Source of the DNA: Pseudomonas sp. ADAK18 | GTDB taxonomy: Bacteria; Pseudomonadota; Gammaproteobacteria; Pseudomonadales; Pseudomonadaceae | Length of the DNA: 64,000 bases | Assembly: GCF_012935695.1 (NCBI RefSeq) | Contig: NZ_CP052859.1 | Span: 1,219,001 to 1,283,000, forward strand | Direction of reading: 5' to 3' | Shown: one piece after another, positions 9,633 through 17,834 of the stretch | How positions within the stretch are numbered: position 1 is the first letter of the stretch | Layout of the letters: every line of letters starts with the position of its first letter | Notes under the pieces: model-generated | Database searches by the model: none | What the model was told of the DNA's origin: nothing | What the model saw: only the letters and a program-made list of their open reading frames with translations | Made by a program: the position numbers and the translations under genes

Positions 9633-11054
9633 ATGATCCGACCCTCGGCGTTGCTCATGCTGTGCCTGACGTTACTGCTGCCTCCGGCGGCGGTTGCGCG
9701 TCTGCCCGGGCCGCCAGAAGCGGCCAAGCCGGGCAAGGTCCGCGACCTTGCCGAAATTCGCAACAGCCGCACCTTGCGTGTATTGGTCAACCAGAGCCGC
9801 AATAGCTCGGGTGAAGTCCAGGGCCAGGCCATCGGTGCTGAGTACCATCGACTGCGCGCCTTCGAGCAATACCTCAACGGCCACGCCCGCGACGGTCAGG
9901 CAATCAACCTCAAGATTATTCCCAAGGCCAAGGACCAGTTGCTGGGCGCGCTGGCGCGTGGCGAAGGGGATCTGGTAGCGCCCGGAGAACTGCTGGATCT
10001 GAAGGCGACGCACAAGATCAGCACCAGCGACCCGATTGTCAGTGACGTGCCTCTGTGGCTCGTCGGGGTCAAGGGCGAGCGACGGTTTACCCGATTGGAG
10101 CAGTTGTCCGGCCGGACCCTGGCCCTGACCACTGGCAGTGCGGCTGGGGAGGCGGTAAACCAGATCAACCAGAAGCTGGCGTTGCGCAAGTTGCCGCCGG
10201 TGAAAGTGGAGTGGGTCGATCCCAGTCTGGCCGTGGAGGACGTGCTGGAGATGGTCCAGGCCGGTATTTTCCACCTGACCATCGTCGAGCGCCCGATTGC
10301 CGAGCGTTGGTCGAAGGTCCTGCCCAAGTTGCGCTTTGATCGACAAGTGACGATCAGGGAGCCGGGCGAAGAATACTGGTTTGTCCGCCAGGACGCCGCA
10401 ATGTTGCGGGCCAGCATTGACCGCTTCCTGAAGACCTACAAGACCCCAGCCGATCAGGATGTTGCCTTCCAGCGTGTCTACCGTCGCCTGTATCAAGTGC
10501 GTTATCCATTGGCCCGGGCTGACCGCCAGCGCCTGGAAAAGCTACGGCCGGTGTTGCAGAAACATGCTCGGGAGCAGGGGATGGACTGGCTGAACCTGGC
10601 CGCTGTGGCGTTCAAGGAGTCATCCCTTGATCCCAGTGCAAAAAGTGCCAGCGGCCCCACCGGCCTGATGCAGATCACACCGTCAGCCGCCCAGCGGGTA
10701 GGGGTCAACAATATTCAGACCCTGGACAGCAATGTGCAGGCAAGCGCGCGTTACTTGGCGCTGATCCGTCGCAAGTTTTTCGCCAGCCCCAAACTTAACG
10801 AGCGTGAGCGCATGGCGTTTATCCTGGCGGCCTACAACATGGGCCCGGAACGGGTACAAGGCATGCGCGCCGAGGCCCGGCGACGGGGCTTGAATCCCAA
10901 TCAGTGGTTTTTCCAGGTCGAACGCATTGCCATGGAGCAGGTGGGAATGGGCGGCGTCAGCTATGTTAATAGCGTCAACAAGTACTATTTGGCGTTTGAT
11001 CGGGAGCGGGATTCCCTTGAACCGCCGACGCCGAAGATTGCCTCACGCAAATAA
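9633..11054 (+). CDS. MltF-like lytic transglycosylase with substrate-binding domain
   Basis: Periplasmic or outer-membrane murein hydrolase of the MltF type. Signal peptide (about 1-24, ending AVA), a bacterial solute-binding domain type 3 (about 35-310), and a C-terminal SLT goose-lysozyme domain with catalytic Glu in FKESSLDP, then [10 protein letters not shown] and [10 protein letters not shown]. 473 residues. The ATG at 9633 follows GGAGAG; the longer frame from 9489 would bury the signal peptide. Pseudomonas usually has another, canonical mltF elsewhere, so this is probably the second paralog. Confidence 0.9.
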   Translation: MIRPSALLMLCLTLLLPPAAVARLPGPPEAAKPGKVRDLAEIRNSRTLRVLVNQSRNSSGEVQGQAIGAEYHRLRAFEQYLNGHARDGQAINLKIIPKAKDQLLGALARGEGDLVAPGELLDLKATHKISTSDPIVSDVPLWLVGVKGERRFTRLEQLSGRTLALTTGSAAGEAVNQINQKLALRKLPPVKVEWVDPSLAVEDVLEMVQAGIFHLTIVERPIAERWSKVLPKLRFDRQVTIREPGEEYWFVRQDAAMLRASIDRFLKTYKTPADQDVAFQRVYRRLYQVRYPLARADRQRLEKLRPVLQKHAREQGMDWLNLAAVAFKESSLDPSAKSASGPTGLMQITPSAAQRVGVNNIQTLDSNVQASARYLALIRRKFFASPKLNERERMAFILAAYNMGPERVQGMRAEARRRGLNPNQWFFQVERIAMEQVGMGGVSYVNSVNKYYLAFDRERDSLEPPTPKIASRK

Positions 11055-11068
11055 TCGATTAAATCGAT
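11054..11068. promoter_or_regulatory. 15-bp perfect palindrome upstream of doxX
   Basis: The sequence ATCGATTAAATCGAT is a perfect dyad beginning on the last base of the preceding stop codon and lying about 91 bp before the DoxX start, followed by A+T-rich sequence. It is a plausible operator or a chance palindrome; no regulator is identified. Confidence 0.35.
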
Positions 11069-11158
11069 ATTAATTCGGCATTTTTTCGGCTTTTATCATT
11101 CCTTAAACTGATTAATATAGCGGCCAACCAACCCCTATCTTGAAAAGGATTTACCAGC

Positions 11159-11593
11159 ATGAGCCCAGTGATCAAAAGCCTTCTGTCCACCCGCGCCGGC
11201 TACGGCCTGACAGTCCTGCGAATTTTTGTTGGTATCGTCTTCGCTGCCCACGGTTCGCAAAAGCTCTTCGGCTGGTTCGGCGGTGGTGGTTTGGCCGGCA
11301 CTGCACAGTGGATGGAAAGTATCGGTCTGGCTCCGGGCACCCTAATGGCGCTGCTGTCGGGTGGTACTGAGTTCTTCGCCGGCCTGGCACTGATCATCGG
11401 TTTGCTGGCGCGGCCTGCGGCACTGGGCCTGAGCATTATTTCGTTGGTGGCGATCTTCTCGGTGCACATCCATAACGGGCTGTTCATGGCCAACAACGGT
11501 TATGAGTTTGCGCTGGCCTTGCTGGGTGGCACTATCGCCGTGATGCTGGAAGGTGCTGGCAAATTGTCTGCCGACCGTGCAATCGCCAACTGA
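11159..11593 (+). CDS. DoxX family membrane protein
   Basis: A 144-residue four-helix inner membrane protein of the DoxX family. Family features: TVLRIFVGIVFAAHGSQKLFGWFGG at the N terminus with the conserved His-Gly-x-x-K, GGTEFFAGLALIIGLLARPAAL in the middle, and NNGYEFALALLGGTIAVML near the C terminus. Members are linked to redox and thiol stress in other bacteria; a specific role here is unknown. A classic intrinsic terminator follows the stop codon by 18 bp, so the gene is probably monocistronic. Confidence 0.92.
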   Translation: MSPVIKSLLSTRAGYGLTVLRIFVGIVFAAHGSQKLFGWFGGGGLAGTAQWMESIGLAPGTLMALLSGGTEFFAGLALIIGLLARPAALGLSIISLVAIFSVHIHNGLFMANNGYEFALALLGGTIAVMLEGAGKLSADRAIAN

Positions 11594-11610
11594 GATATTG
11601 CAAGTCCCTT

Positions 11611-11636
11611 AAAAGGCCCGCCCGTGCGGGCCTTTT
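11611..11636 (+). terminator. Intrinsic terminator after doxX
   Basis: Perfect stem AAAAGGCCCGC / GCGGGCCTTTT with 4-nt loop and T-run, 18 bp after the DoxX stop codon. Confidence 0.9.
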
Positions 11637-11651
11637 CGTTGCTCGGGATTC

Positions 11652-11681
11652 TTGACACCGCCCCACAGGCTTCTCTAGGAT
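11652..11681 (+). promoter_or_regulatory. Sigma-70 type promoter
   Basis: TTGACA at 11652-11657 and TAGGAT at 11676-11681 with an 18-bp spacer, directly downstream of a terminator. Transcription would begin near 11688, about 150 nt before the next start codon. Confidence 0.65.
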
Positions 11682-11690
11682 GCTGCTTAT

Positions 11691-11767
11691 GCGCCGATTT
11701 AAACAGCTAATTGCGGGGCGCCACAGGTGACTGAGAACAGTCCCGACAGAAACCTGATCCAGGTTTC
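11691..11767 (+). other. Structured 5' leader with three hairpins
   Basis: Three hairpins are readable: GCGCC (11691-11695) with GGCGC (11717-11721); GACTG-AGAA-CAGTC (11729-11742); and GAAACCTG-ATC-CAGGTTTC (11749-11767), a perfect 8-bp stem with a 3-nt loop. No T-run follows, so none looks like an intrinsic terminator. They could be a cis-regulatory leader of the 102-codon ORF or part of a small RNA. I do not recognise a named riboswitch. Confidence 0.45.
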
Positions 11768-11841
11768 GAAATACCGCTAAAGCGCTGGTTCGGTGTTGCC
11801 TCTCACCTGCCCGCAGACTTTTGAGGCAGAGACACGACACG

Positions 11842-12150
11842 ATGAATGCACTACGCCCTCTCATACGCTTGGCCCCGATCACTGCGGGTCTCACTCAGCG
11901 CAATCCGAAAATCCTGCTGGGTGGCAAACATCAGCCTACGCTATTGCGTTATCTGGATGGTTGGCCGCGCCGCACTGGCAGGCCTTCGGCCTTTCTGATC
12001 CAGTTTGTCGACGACGGTGATTCTCTTTCCCGCTTTGCCACCGACAGTTTTGACCTGGCGGTCATTCAAGCGCCAAGTGCCAGCGAGGCTGGCGAAGTTA
12101 TCCGGCAATTGACCCGTATCTCACGGCAAGGGTTGATTACACGGCGTTGA
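11842..12150 (+). CDS. Hypothetical protein resembling the end of a methyltransferase
   Basis: A 102-residue basic protein beginning MNALRPLIRLAPITAGL. The C-terminal 45 residues (RFATDSFDLAVIQAPSASE...LTRISRQGLITRR) have the pattern of the last part of a class I SAM methyltransferase fold (fDlvi ... RvLkpGG), but the SAM-binding GxGxG part is absent. It could be a stand-alone domain, a remnant or coincidence. The start is supported by GAGGCAGAG upstream. Preceded by its own promoter and hairpin-rich leader; convergent with the Gld-type cluster (6-bp gap). Function unknown. Confidence 0.65.
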   Translation: MNALRPLIRLAPITAGLTQRNPKILLGGKHQPTLLRYLDGWPRRTGRPSAFLIQFVDDGDSLSRFATDSFDLAVIQAPSASEAGEVIRQLTRISRQGLITRR

Positions 12151-12156
12151 GCCGTC

Positions 12157-13959
12157 TCAGTAATGGATCGCCGAGGGTGGGAACTGACGATATCGGCGGG
12201 ACAGGAAAACACCCAGGGCTATCAGGCTGAGTATCAGCGGTAGCGTAACGGTGTTGAGCAGTTTTACGTTTCGCTCCAAAGCGTAGACCTTCGCGTAGGC
12301 CTGAATTTTTAATGCGTGAAGCTCCATGGGTAAGCGCAGACGTTCTTTGTTGAGCGCTTGCAGCAGCGGGTTTGGTGTGACCACTCCTGTACTGAATGAC
12401 GGCAGTTGGAGGGATTGCCATTCCTTTTCCGTCTGGTCCAGGCGCAGCTCCAGTGCGGCAGATTTTTCACGGTAATCCTGCGCAGCGTCGTTGCGTAACT
12501 TCTCCAGTACCAGCAGTGGTCGGCGGATGCCTGCATGGGGCCGAATGTTCATCAGCGTATCGGGACCGGAAAGGTTGTCCAATGTATTGAGGACAAACCT
12601 CGCATTACCTGAATACGTGATGCTTTTCCCATTGCGGTCCTGTATCGCGCTCCATACACGGTCGCTGAGCAGGTCGGTGTCGGCGATCACCACCACATGA
12701 ATGTGGGCCGCTTTTTGCAAACCGGTATTCTGGACGTTGGTATCACCCGCAAATGCTGAGTACGCAGGCCCCTGAATACGGGCGGCGATGACATGGCGTT
12801 GTCCGCGAGTTGTGGCCTCGTTGTTCAATGAGTCAAATTCGGTTGGGCTGGCGAAGCGGCCAGCATCAAACAGGGCTGCTTGGCCCGAGCTTTGGAGCAG
12901 GGGAGTGAAGGTGGTACGGCTCTTTTTAAGCGCAATAAGTGCGCCACTGCTTAACACCGTCACAGTGCCCAGCTTCCAGGTGCTGACGTCGTTCTGTGCC
13001 ATTGCCTGGCGCGGCAAGGTAAGTGCTGCCGGATGGCGGATGGGTGGATGCCCGTCGGTGAGAACAACCGGGGTGGCGTAGAGGCGATCGGCGAGTACTT
13101 TATGAGCAGGCATCTGCAGCCCCCAAGCGGTCAACATTCCTGGCAGGTTCGAGTATTTGTCTGATGTTTCTGGGCTGGTGTCCAGTTCGCTCAACGGATC
13201 AATAAATAACATCAGCTTGCCACCGCCCTGTACAAACTGGTCAATGGCATACAAGGTTCGATCGGGTAATCGTTTGGGATGAACCAGCATCAGGGTTTTA
13301 ACATGATCGGGAATCTGTTCGATATCGTTCGCCAGGCTCATCAGGTTGAAGTGCCGACGAATCTCCTGGAGTAATCGCCAGGGAGGCGAGGTTGTTCGGT
13401 TATGCTCATCCCGTTCGCCATCCATCGGCAGCCCTGATATCAGGCCTATAACGGCTTGTTCGGGATGGGTCACCTTGGAGATCAGATGGCTGATCTCATA
13501 CTCCAGTAACGACTCCTGACCGGGGCTGAAGGACTCGATTTTTTGTGCAGCATTGTTCGCATTGACCCCGACAAGGCCGAAGAACCCTTGCTTGCCGTCC
13601 AGGCCCAATAGCTTGGCTTTGTATTCATCCTCGGAAAAAGGCATGGGATCGATAAGGTGCAATCTGATTTTGCCATTTGCGGCTTTTTCGTACTCTTTGA
13701 GCAGTGTCTCGACATCCCTACCGTAACGCTCCAACACGGCGCTCTTTTGAGGGTGTTTTCTCGAGTTGAAAAAGTACAGATCCATGGAGTGCTCGAGTGT
13801 GGCGAGCATGGTGTTGGTGGGTTCGGACAGCGTGTGGATTTTTTGCTCTGACAGGTACAGCCGGGTATTGGGGAGTTTCAGTGCCCATACCAGATTGAAA
13901 GCGAGAAAGAGTAATAGTGTGACGATAAGTGTGATGGCGATGCTTATGAGAGGTTTCAT
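12157..13959 (-). CDS. GldG-like ABC-transporter auxiliary protein
   Basis: A 600-residue membrane-anchored protein of the GldG / ABC-type uncharacterised transport family. One N-terminal membrane helix (about 5-27), a large extracytoplasmic region with the characteristic YLSEQKIHTLSEPT, VETLLKEYEKAANGKIRLHLIDP and FVQGGGKLMLFIDPL segments, a predicted coiled coil near 510-570, and a C-terminal membrane helix followed by a short basic tail. In Flavobacterium, GldA, GldF and GldG form one transporter needed for gliding; this organism is not a glider, so the substrate is unknown. Last gene of a three-gene minus-strand operon, 15 bp after gldF. SD AAGGAAAG precedes ATG. Confidence 0.82.
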   Translation of the reverse strand: MKPLISIAITLIVTLLLFLAFNLVWALKLPNTRLYLSEQKIHTLSEPTNTMLATLEHSMDLYFFNSRKHPQKSAVLERYGRDVETLLKEYEKAANGKIRLHLIDPMPFSEDEYKAKLLGLDGKQGFFGLVGVNANNAAQKIESFSPGQESLLEYEISHLISKVTHPEQAVIGLISGLPMDGERDEHNRTTSPPWRLLQEIRRHFNLMSLANDIEQIPDHVKTLMLVHPKRLPDRTLYAIDQFVQGGGKLMLFIDPLSELDTSPETSDKYSNLPGMLTAWGLQMPAHKVLADRLYATPVVLTDGHPPIRHPAALTLPRQAMAQNDVSTWKLGTVTVLSSGALIALKKSRTTFTPLLQSSGQAALFDAGRFASPTEFDSLNNEATTRGQRHVIAARIQGPAYSAFAGDTNVQNTGLQKAAHIHVVVIADTDLLSDRVWSAIQDRNGKSITYSGNARFVLNTLDNLSGPDTLMNIRPHAGIRRPLLVLEKLRNDAAQDYREKSAALELRLDQTEKEWQSLQLPSFSTGVVTPNPLLQALNKERLRLPMELHALKIQAYAKVYALERNVKLLNTVTLPLILSLIALGVFLSRRYRQFPPSAIHY

Positions 13960-13974
13960 CGAGGTCTTTCCTTC

Positions 13975-14703
13975 TCAGCCTTTTTTTTTAAATTTCAGGG
14001 TGACGATTGTTGCGACGAGAAACGCAAGAATCATGCTGAGGAAGTACGAAAGGTCTTGCAGTGTCAGAACGCCGTTACCGATCGTGTCAAAGCGCGCCGA
14101 TGGACTTAGAGAAATTAAATTTTCGATAATCCAGGCCGGGGTGTGATAGTCAAAGGCATCGAGAATAGATGACAGTCCGCTGGCTGTAAGCAGCAAGCAA
14201 AGAGTTAAAGTAAAGATAATGAATCGGTGGCAGGTCAGTGCACAGATAAAGCAACCTCCCGCCAGATAAGCACCTGCTAATAACCAGCTCCCGAAGAACT
14301 GTATTGCAATGGTTTCATTCTCGGGGAGTCCTAAGTAGTTGACGGTAATAACCGTTGGGAATGTTAATAGCAGGGCTAATCCTGAAATCGTCCAGGCCGC
14401 GAAAAATTTTCCGAGTGCCAGTTCGAAAACGTTTATGGGTAAGGTGTTCAGGAAGTCGAGTGCGCCTTCTTTTCCTTCATCTGACCAAAGTTGTGTGCAA
14501 AGTACGGGAATAAGGAAAAGATAAAGCCAAGGGTGAAACCGGAAAAAAGGGTACAGGTCGGTACTGTCATGTTCCAGAAATGTGCCTAGCTGAAAGCCAG
14601 CAATAGTGGACACCAGTAAGAAAGCTGCAATACAGAGATAAGTGGCAGGTGAAGAAAAGTAACTGCCAAGCTGTCGCTTGAATATGACGGGTAACAGTTT
14701 CAA
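13975..14703 (-). CDS. GldF-like ABC-2 permease
   Basis: A 242-residue polytopic permease with about six hydrophobic segments, beginning MKLLPVIFKRQLGSYFSSPATY and including the LWSDEGKEGALDFLNTLPI segment typical of GldF/ABC-2 type permeases. It starts with TTG whose bases overlap the upstream gldA stop (TTGA), with AGAGG seven bases upstream, so translation is coupled to the ATPase gene. Codon use and base composition are noticeably more A+T-rich than in neighbouring housekeeping genes. Forms the membrane channel of the Gld-type system. Confidence 0.82.
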   Translation of the reverse strand: MKLLPVIFKRQLGSYFSSPATYLCIAAFLLVSTIAGFQLGTFLEHDSTDLYPFFRFHPWLYLFLIPVLCTQLWSDEGKEGALDFLNTLPINVFELALGKFFAAWTISGLALLLTFPTVITVNYLGLPENETIAIQFFGSWLLAGAYLAGGCFICALTCHRFIIFTLTLCLLLTASGLSSILDAFDYHTPAWIIENLISLSPSARFDTIGNGVLTLQDLSYFLSMILAFLVATIVTLKFKKKG

Positions 14704-15626
14704 TTTGAGGCCTCTTGGCTCAGGTGGTGAACCACATCATTCAAGCGTCCAGGCTCCACCTGCAGCGAGTTGATTTTCCAGCGACGGTTGGCAATCAATG
14801 TGTTGATATGGGGATAGATAATTTGGCCTGGCATTGCCAGTACTGTCACGGTGCCTGGCGTATGCCGGTGCTCCTCGATTCCTGCAACACCCGGCAGCAC
14901 GGCTAGCGCGAGTAGATCCAGTGGACCATCGACTGTCAGGGTGACTGCCTGAAAATGGCGGGAGCTGTGCTTCAGTGCTGACACAGGCAGGTCTGCCATT
15001 AAGCGACCGTCAGCGATGATCAACGCGCGGTCGCAGATACAGGCAACTTCTTCGGGGTTACGGGAGGCAATGATGACGCTCATCTCGCTCGCCAACGAGG
15101 TGATGAGGGTCCTGATGTTGTGTTTTTGATGGGGCGCGAGGCCCTCGGTGGGTTCATCCAGCAACAATAAGGCCGGATCATGAAGGATGGCTTGGGCGAT
15201 CGCTACTTGGCGTTTCAGTCCTGCAGGCAGGGTATCAATGCAGTATTTGAGGGTGCGCCTGAGGTCCAGTCGGTCGACCGCGCGGTCCACCATTTTGCGT
15301 TTGTTTTTGCCATGGAACCCACGAACGTCAGCAATAAAATCAAGAAAGACCTTCACCGTAATTGAGTGATGACTACTCAAGGTTTCTGGTTGGTAGCCTA
15401 TTATCTTTTTTGCCTGTAGAGGCTGAAGGCCTAGATCAATTCCAAATATACTTATATGGCCAGAGGAGGGGGCGAGCGCTCCTGATAGCATTTTCATCAT
15501 TGTTGTTTTACCTGCGCCGTCATGTCCGAGCAGTCCCAGGCTTTCTTTATGTTCGCCACGAAAAGAAATATCTTTTATAACGCTTCTTCTACTAATGGTT
15601 TTTGTTAGGTTTGTTATCTCTATCAT
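14700..15626 (-). CDS. GldA-like ABC transporter ATPase, variant motifs
   Basis: A 308-residue ABC ATPase of the GldA/ABC-2 class. Walker A GHDGAGKTT, Q-loop IGYQPE, Walker B LLLLDEPTEGL are intact. Two motifs depart from the norm: the signature is LPAGLKRQ instead of LSGGQ-like, and the H-loop position, normally STH, reads ASRNPEEV, so the switch His appears replaced. The C-terminal 90 residues form the accessory domain seen in ABC-2 ATPases. First gene of the operon; its ribosome site is weak (A-rich). ATPase activity might be altered; see findings. Confidence 0.82.
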   Translation of the reverse strand: MIEITNLTKTISRRSVIKDISFRGEHKESLGLLGHDGAGKTTMMKMLSGALAPSSGHISIFGIDLGLQPLQAKKIIGYQPETLSSHHSITVKVFLDFIADVRGFHGKNKRKMVDRAVDRLDLRRTLKYCIDTLPAGLKRQVAIAQAILHDPALLLLDEPTEGLAPHQKHNIRTLITSLASEMSVIIASRNPEEVACICDRALIIADGRLMADLPVSALKHSSRHFQAVTLTVDGPLDLLALAVLPGVAGIEEHRHTPGTVTVLAMPGQIIYPHINTLIANRRWKINSLQVEPGRLNDVVHHLSQEASN

Positions 15627-15921
15627 TATATTTTTCTGTTGGGTAGGTGCACTGGATGGGGGGCGATCCGGGTGAAACGTTGGCGTTATGAAAAATAAAG
15701 GCTTGAAAAGTTGCGGTCAGCAGGCGCCGTGTATTGGGGTTGCAAAAATGGTACGTTCAAAGTCGGGCGTTGGATATGCCGGAAAAGCTAAATAGGATAA
15801 TCCCTACGTACAAGCAGGTTAATCATTGAGATGATTAGGCTGTTTCGGCTGACTTTTACTGTTGATTTGGTGTTTTATATGGGTTTTAAGTTCTAATAAT
15901 TTAAAAGGGAACCTGATTTTC
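15627..15921. promoter_or_regulatory. A+T-rich divergent intergenic region with AATCAT/ATGATT dyad
   Basis: A 295-bp spacer between the divergent Gld-type operon and the coiled-coil gene, clearly richer in A+T than its surroundings. It must contain both promoters. At 15821-15836 lies the dyad AATCAT-TGAG-ATGATT, about 100 bp before the coiled-coil gene. No convincing -35/-10 pair could be chosen by eye. Confidence 0.4.
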
Positions 15922-17172
15922 ATGATGCTTTTACGCACTCTTGTTCTTGAACGATCTGGTCAGGACACTCCGGTTAATGGTGCGCTGCTTTGTGGCTTTT
16001 CCGTAGCTCAGGTCTCATCGAACTTTCTGGCCTATAGCCTGGATGAAGAGACGGAGCCCGGCAGTTCACGGGTATACATTGCAGCGTTACGTAAGAAGTC
16101 TGAACGGTATTTTTTGGGAGGAATTGATTCCAAGAGCGACTTGCAGGTAGCGATGCAAGTTTTCAAGCAAATCCTTACGTTGGCTGCCGGGCCTGGTAGT
16201 AAGCCGGGAAGCGTATCGGAGCCCCAGATTCCCTACCATTTTGTTGATTTGAAGGGGTGCAAGCTGCCGCCGGCGCGTCCAGAGGACCACCACTCGTTGA
16301 CGATCAAAAAGACGCTAGTGATGAAAGTGATCACACTAGGGACTTCGGTACCGGGTTTGCCAGCTATCGAAAGTACCTCGTTGATTGTCCCTTCGATTCG
16401 TTTTTCCTCACACATGGTGGCTCCACCCAGGGCCTTGAGACAAATCGAGCCGGAGTCATGCGAGACGCTGTTACAGGCCCCTGCTGTTGCACCTGTAGCG
16501 CAGCAACTTGCTGAGTCTGCGCAGCAAGTGCACGTTGAACCAATGTTGCAAACGGTGTTGGAAGAGTCCTTTCCCGTGACTTTGCATCCTGTGCCGGACC
16601 AGCAGGCGAGGGAAGCGCCCGAGCGTGAAACTGCACCGGTTCCTCCTGTCGAGGAGGAGCGGGTATCGCTCTTTGAGGTGGACAATACGCTGACCAATCT
16701 TGCTCGGGTGGCTCAAGAACTGACGCAGCAGAAAAATACTGTACTCAAGCAGGAGGAAGAGCTTGCTCAGTCTCGCAGTCTGTTGCAGCAGGAAAAAGCC
16801 AGTTGGGAGCTAACGAAGCAACAGGAGGCCGGTCGAGCCTCCGAAAAAGAGCTCGCTCTGCAACAGCAGGCCCAGATGTTGAATACTCGTGAAGAGCAAT
16901 TGCAGGGGCGTGCTGAGGGGCAACAGGCGCAACAGCACCGGCTGGAAGAGTGGGTGCGCGATCTGGAGCGTCAAGCCATTGAGTCACACAGTCACGACCT
17001 GGCAGTCCGTCATAGGGAGGAGCAATTGGCCGTAGGGCTGTCGCACTTATCCCGTTTCAGGGCTGGCCTCAGGGAGGTGCTCCATAATGTGGATGAAGTG
17101 CTCGGCGCTGGTCATGACCAGGACGGGAGTGTAGAGCCGCAACCTCAAGCTGATGGAGAGGCGCCTGTGTAA
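15922..17172 (+). CDS. Unrecognised protein with N-terminal globular domain and long coiled coil
   Basis: Predicted 416 residues; I do not recognise the family. Three parts can be seen: an N-terminal compact region (about 1-95) with mixed hydrophobic pattern (LVLERSGQD, GALLCGFSVAQ, YFLGGID); a Pro/Val/Ala-rich, probably disordered middle (about 95-255); and a Gln/Glu/Leu-rich coiled coil (about 255-390) with heptads, followed by an acidic tail. No signal peptide or membrane helix. The ATG at 15922 (or the adjacent 15925) follows AAGGGA at good spacing. Divergent from the Gld-type operon, and possibly acquired with it. Confidence 0.7.
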   Translation: MMLLRTLVLERSGQDTPVNGALLCGFSVAQVSSNFLAYSLDEETEPGSSRVYIAALRKKSERYFLGGIDSKSDLQVAMQVFKQILTLAAGPGSKPGSVSEPQIPYHFVDLKGCKLPPARPEDHHSLTIKKTLVMKVITLGTSVPGLPAIESTSLIVPSIRFSSHMVAPPRALRQIEPESCETLLQAPAVAPVAQQLAESAQQVHVEPMLQTVLEESFPVTLHPVPDQQAREAPERETAPVPPVEEERVSLFEVDNTLTNLARVAQELTQQKNTVLKQEEELAQSRSLLQQEKASWELTKQQEAGRASEKELALQQQAQMLNTREEQLQGRAEGQQAQQHRLEEWVRDLERQAIESHSHDLAVRHREEQLAVGLSHLSRFRAGLREVLHNVDEVLGAGHDQDGSVEPQPQADGEAPV

Positions 17173-17313
17173 CGGTTGGGTGAGCCAAGTCTGGCTACTT
17201 TCCCCCGTTCATTTATCATCGACGCCAGTCAACTGAAGTCAGACGATTGTGGTCTTCTGCTTGATATCGCAATGTGTCCGAATAAAGGGAAATTTCCAGG
17301 GGATGTATAGCTT

Positions 17314-17787
17314 TTGAGTACCAAGCTGATTACCAAAGAAGGTCATGAAGCGCTAAAGAAAGAGCTTGATTACCTGTGGCGAGAAAAGCGCCCCGATACC
17401 ACCCGTAAAGTGACGTGGGCTGCCTCATTGGGGGACAGAAGCGAAAACGCGGATTATCAGTACAACAAGAAACTGTTGCGCGAGATTGATCGTCGGGTGC
17501 GTTACTTGCGCAAGCGCCTGGAGGACATGCGCGTGGTCGAGTACATGCCCGAGCAGGAAGGCCGGGTGTTTTTCGGCGCCTGGGTGGACATTGAAAACGA
17601 GCAGGGCGAGACCAAGCGCTTTCGCATCGTCGGCTACGACGAAATTTACGAGCGCATGGACTACATCTCCATCGACTCGCCCATGGCCAGGGCGTTGCTC
17701 CGAAAGGAAGTGGATGACGAAGCCATGGTGCAGACCCCCAGTGGCGAGGTGTGCTGGTGGATTACTGCTATCGAGTATGTGAAGTAG
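17314..17787 (+). CDS. greB: Transcription elongation factor GreB
   Basis: GreB stimulates RNA polymerase to cleave backtracked transcripts. It has the N-terminal coiled coil with the acidic tip GDRSENADYQYNKKLL (Asp and Glu both present) and a C-terminal FKBP-like domain with SPMARALLRKE. 157 residues. The start is TTG: no ATG or GTG lies at the family N terminus (STKLITKEGHEALKKEL), and CCAGGGGA precedes it. A strong intrinsic terminator follows. Confidence 0.95.
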   Translation: MSTKLITKEGHEALKKELDYLWREKRPDTTRKVTWAASLGDRSENADYQYNKKLLREIDRRVRYLRKRLEDMRVVEYMPEQEGRVFFGAWVDIENEQGETKRFRIVGYDEIYERMDYISIDSPMARALLRKEVDDEAMVQTPSGEVCWWITAIEYVK

Positions 17788-17791
17788 GCAT

Positions 17792-17834
17792 TGATGGCCC
17801 GCGCTCCGCGTCGCGAGCGGGCCATCAGTTTTTT
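17792..17834 (+). terminator. Intrinsic terminator after greB
   Basis: Perfect 11-bp stem TGATGGCCCGC / GCGGGCCATCA (17792-17802 and 17817-17827), then a G and six Ts. It abuts the 3' end of the convergent permease gene. Confidence 0.88.

Noticed and set aside
11691..11790. TPP riboswitch-like pieces (CTGAGA followed by ACCTGATCC)
   Set aside because: The CCTGATC lies inside a perfect hairpin GAAACCTG/CAGGTTTC, and the P4/P5 arms with GCGnAGGGA are absent. The ORF has no thiamine connection.
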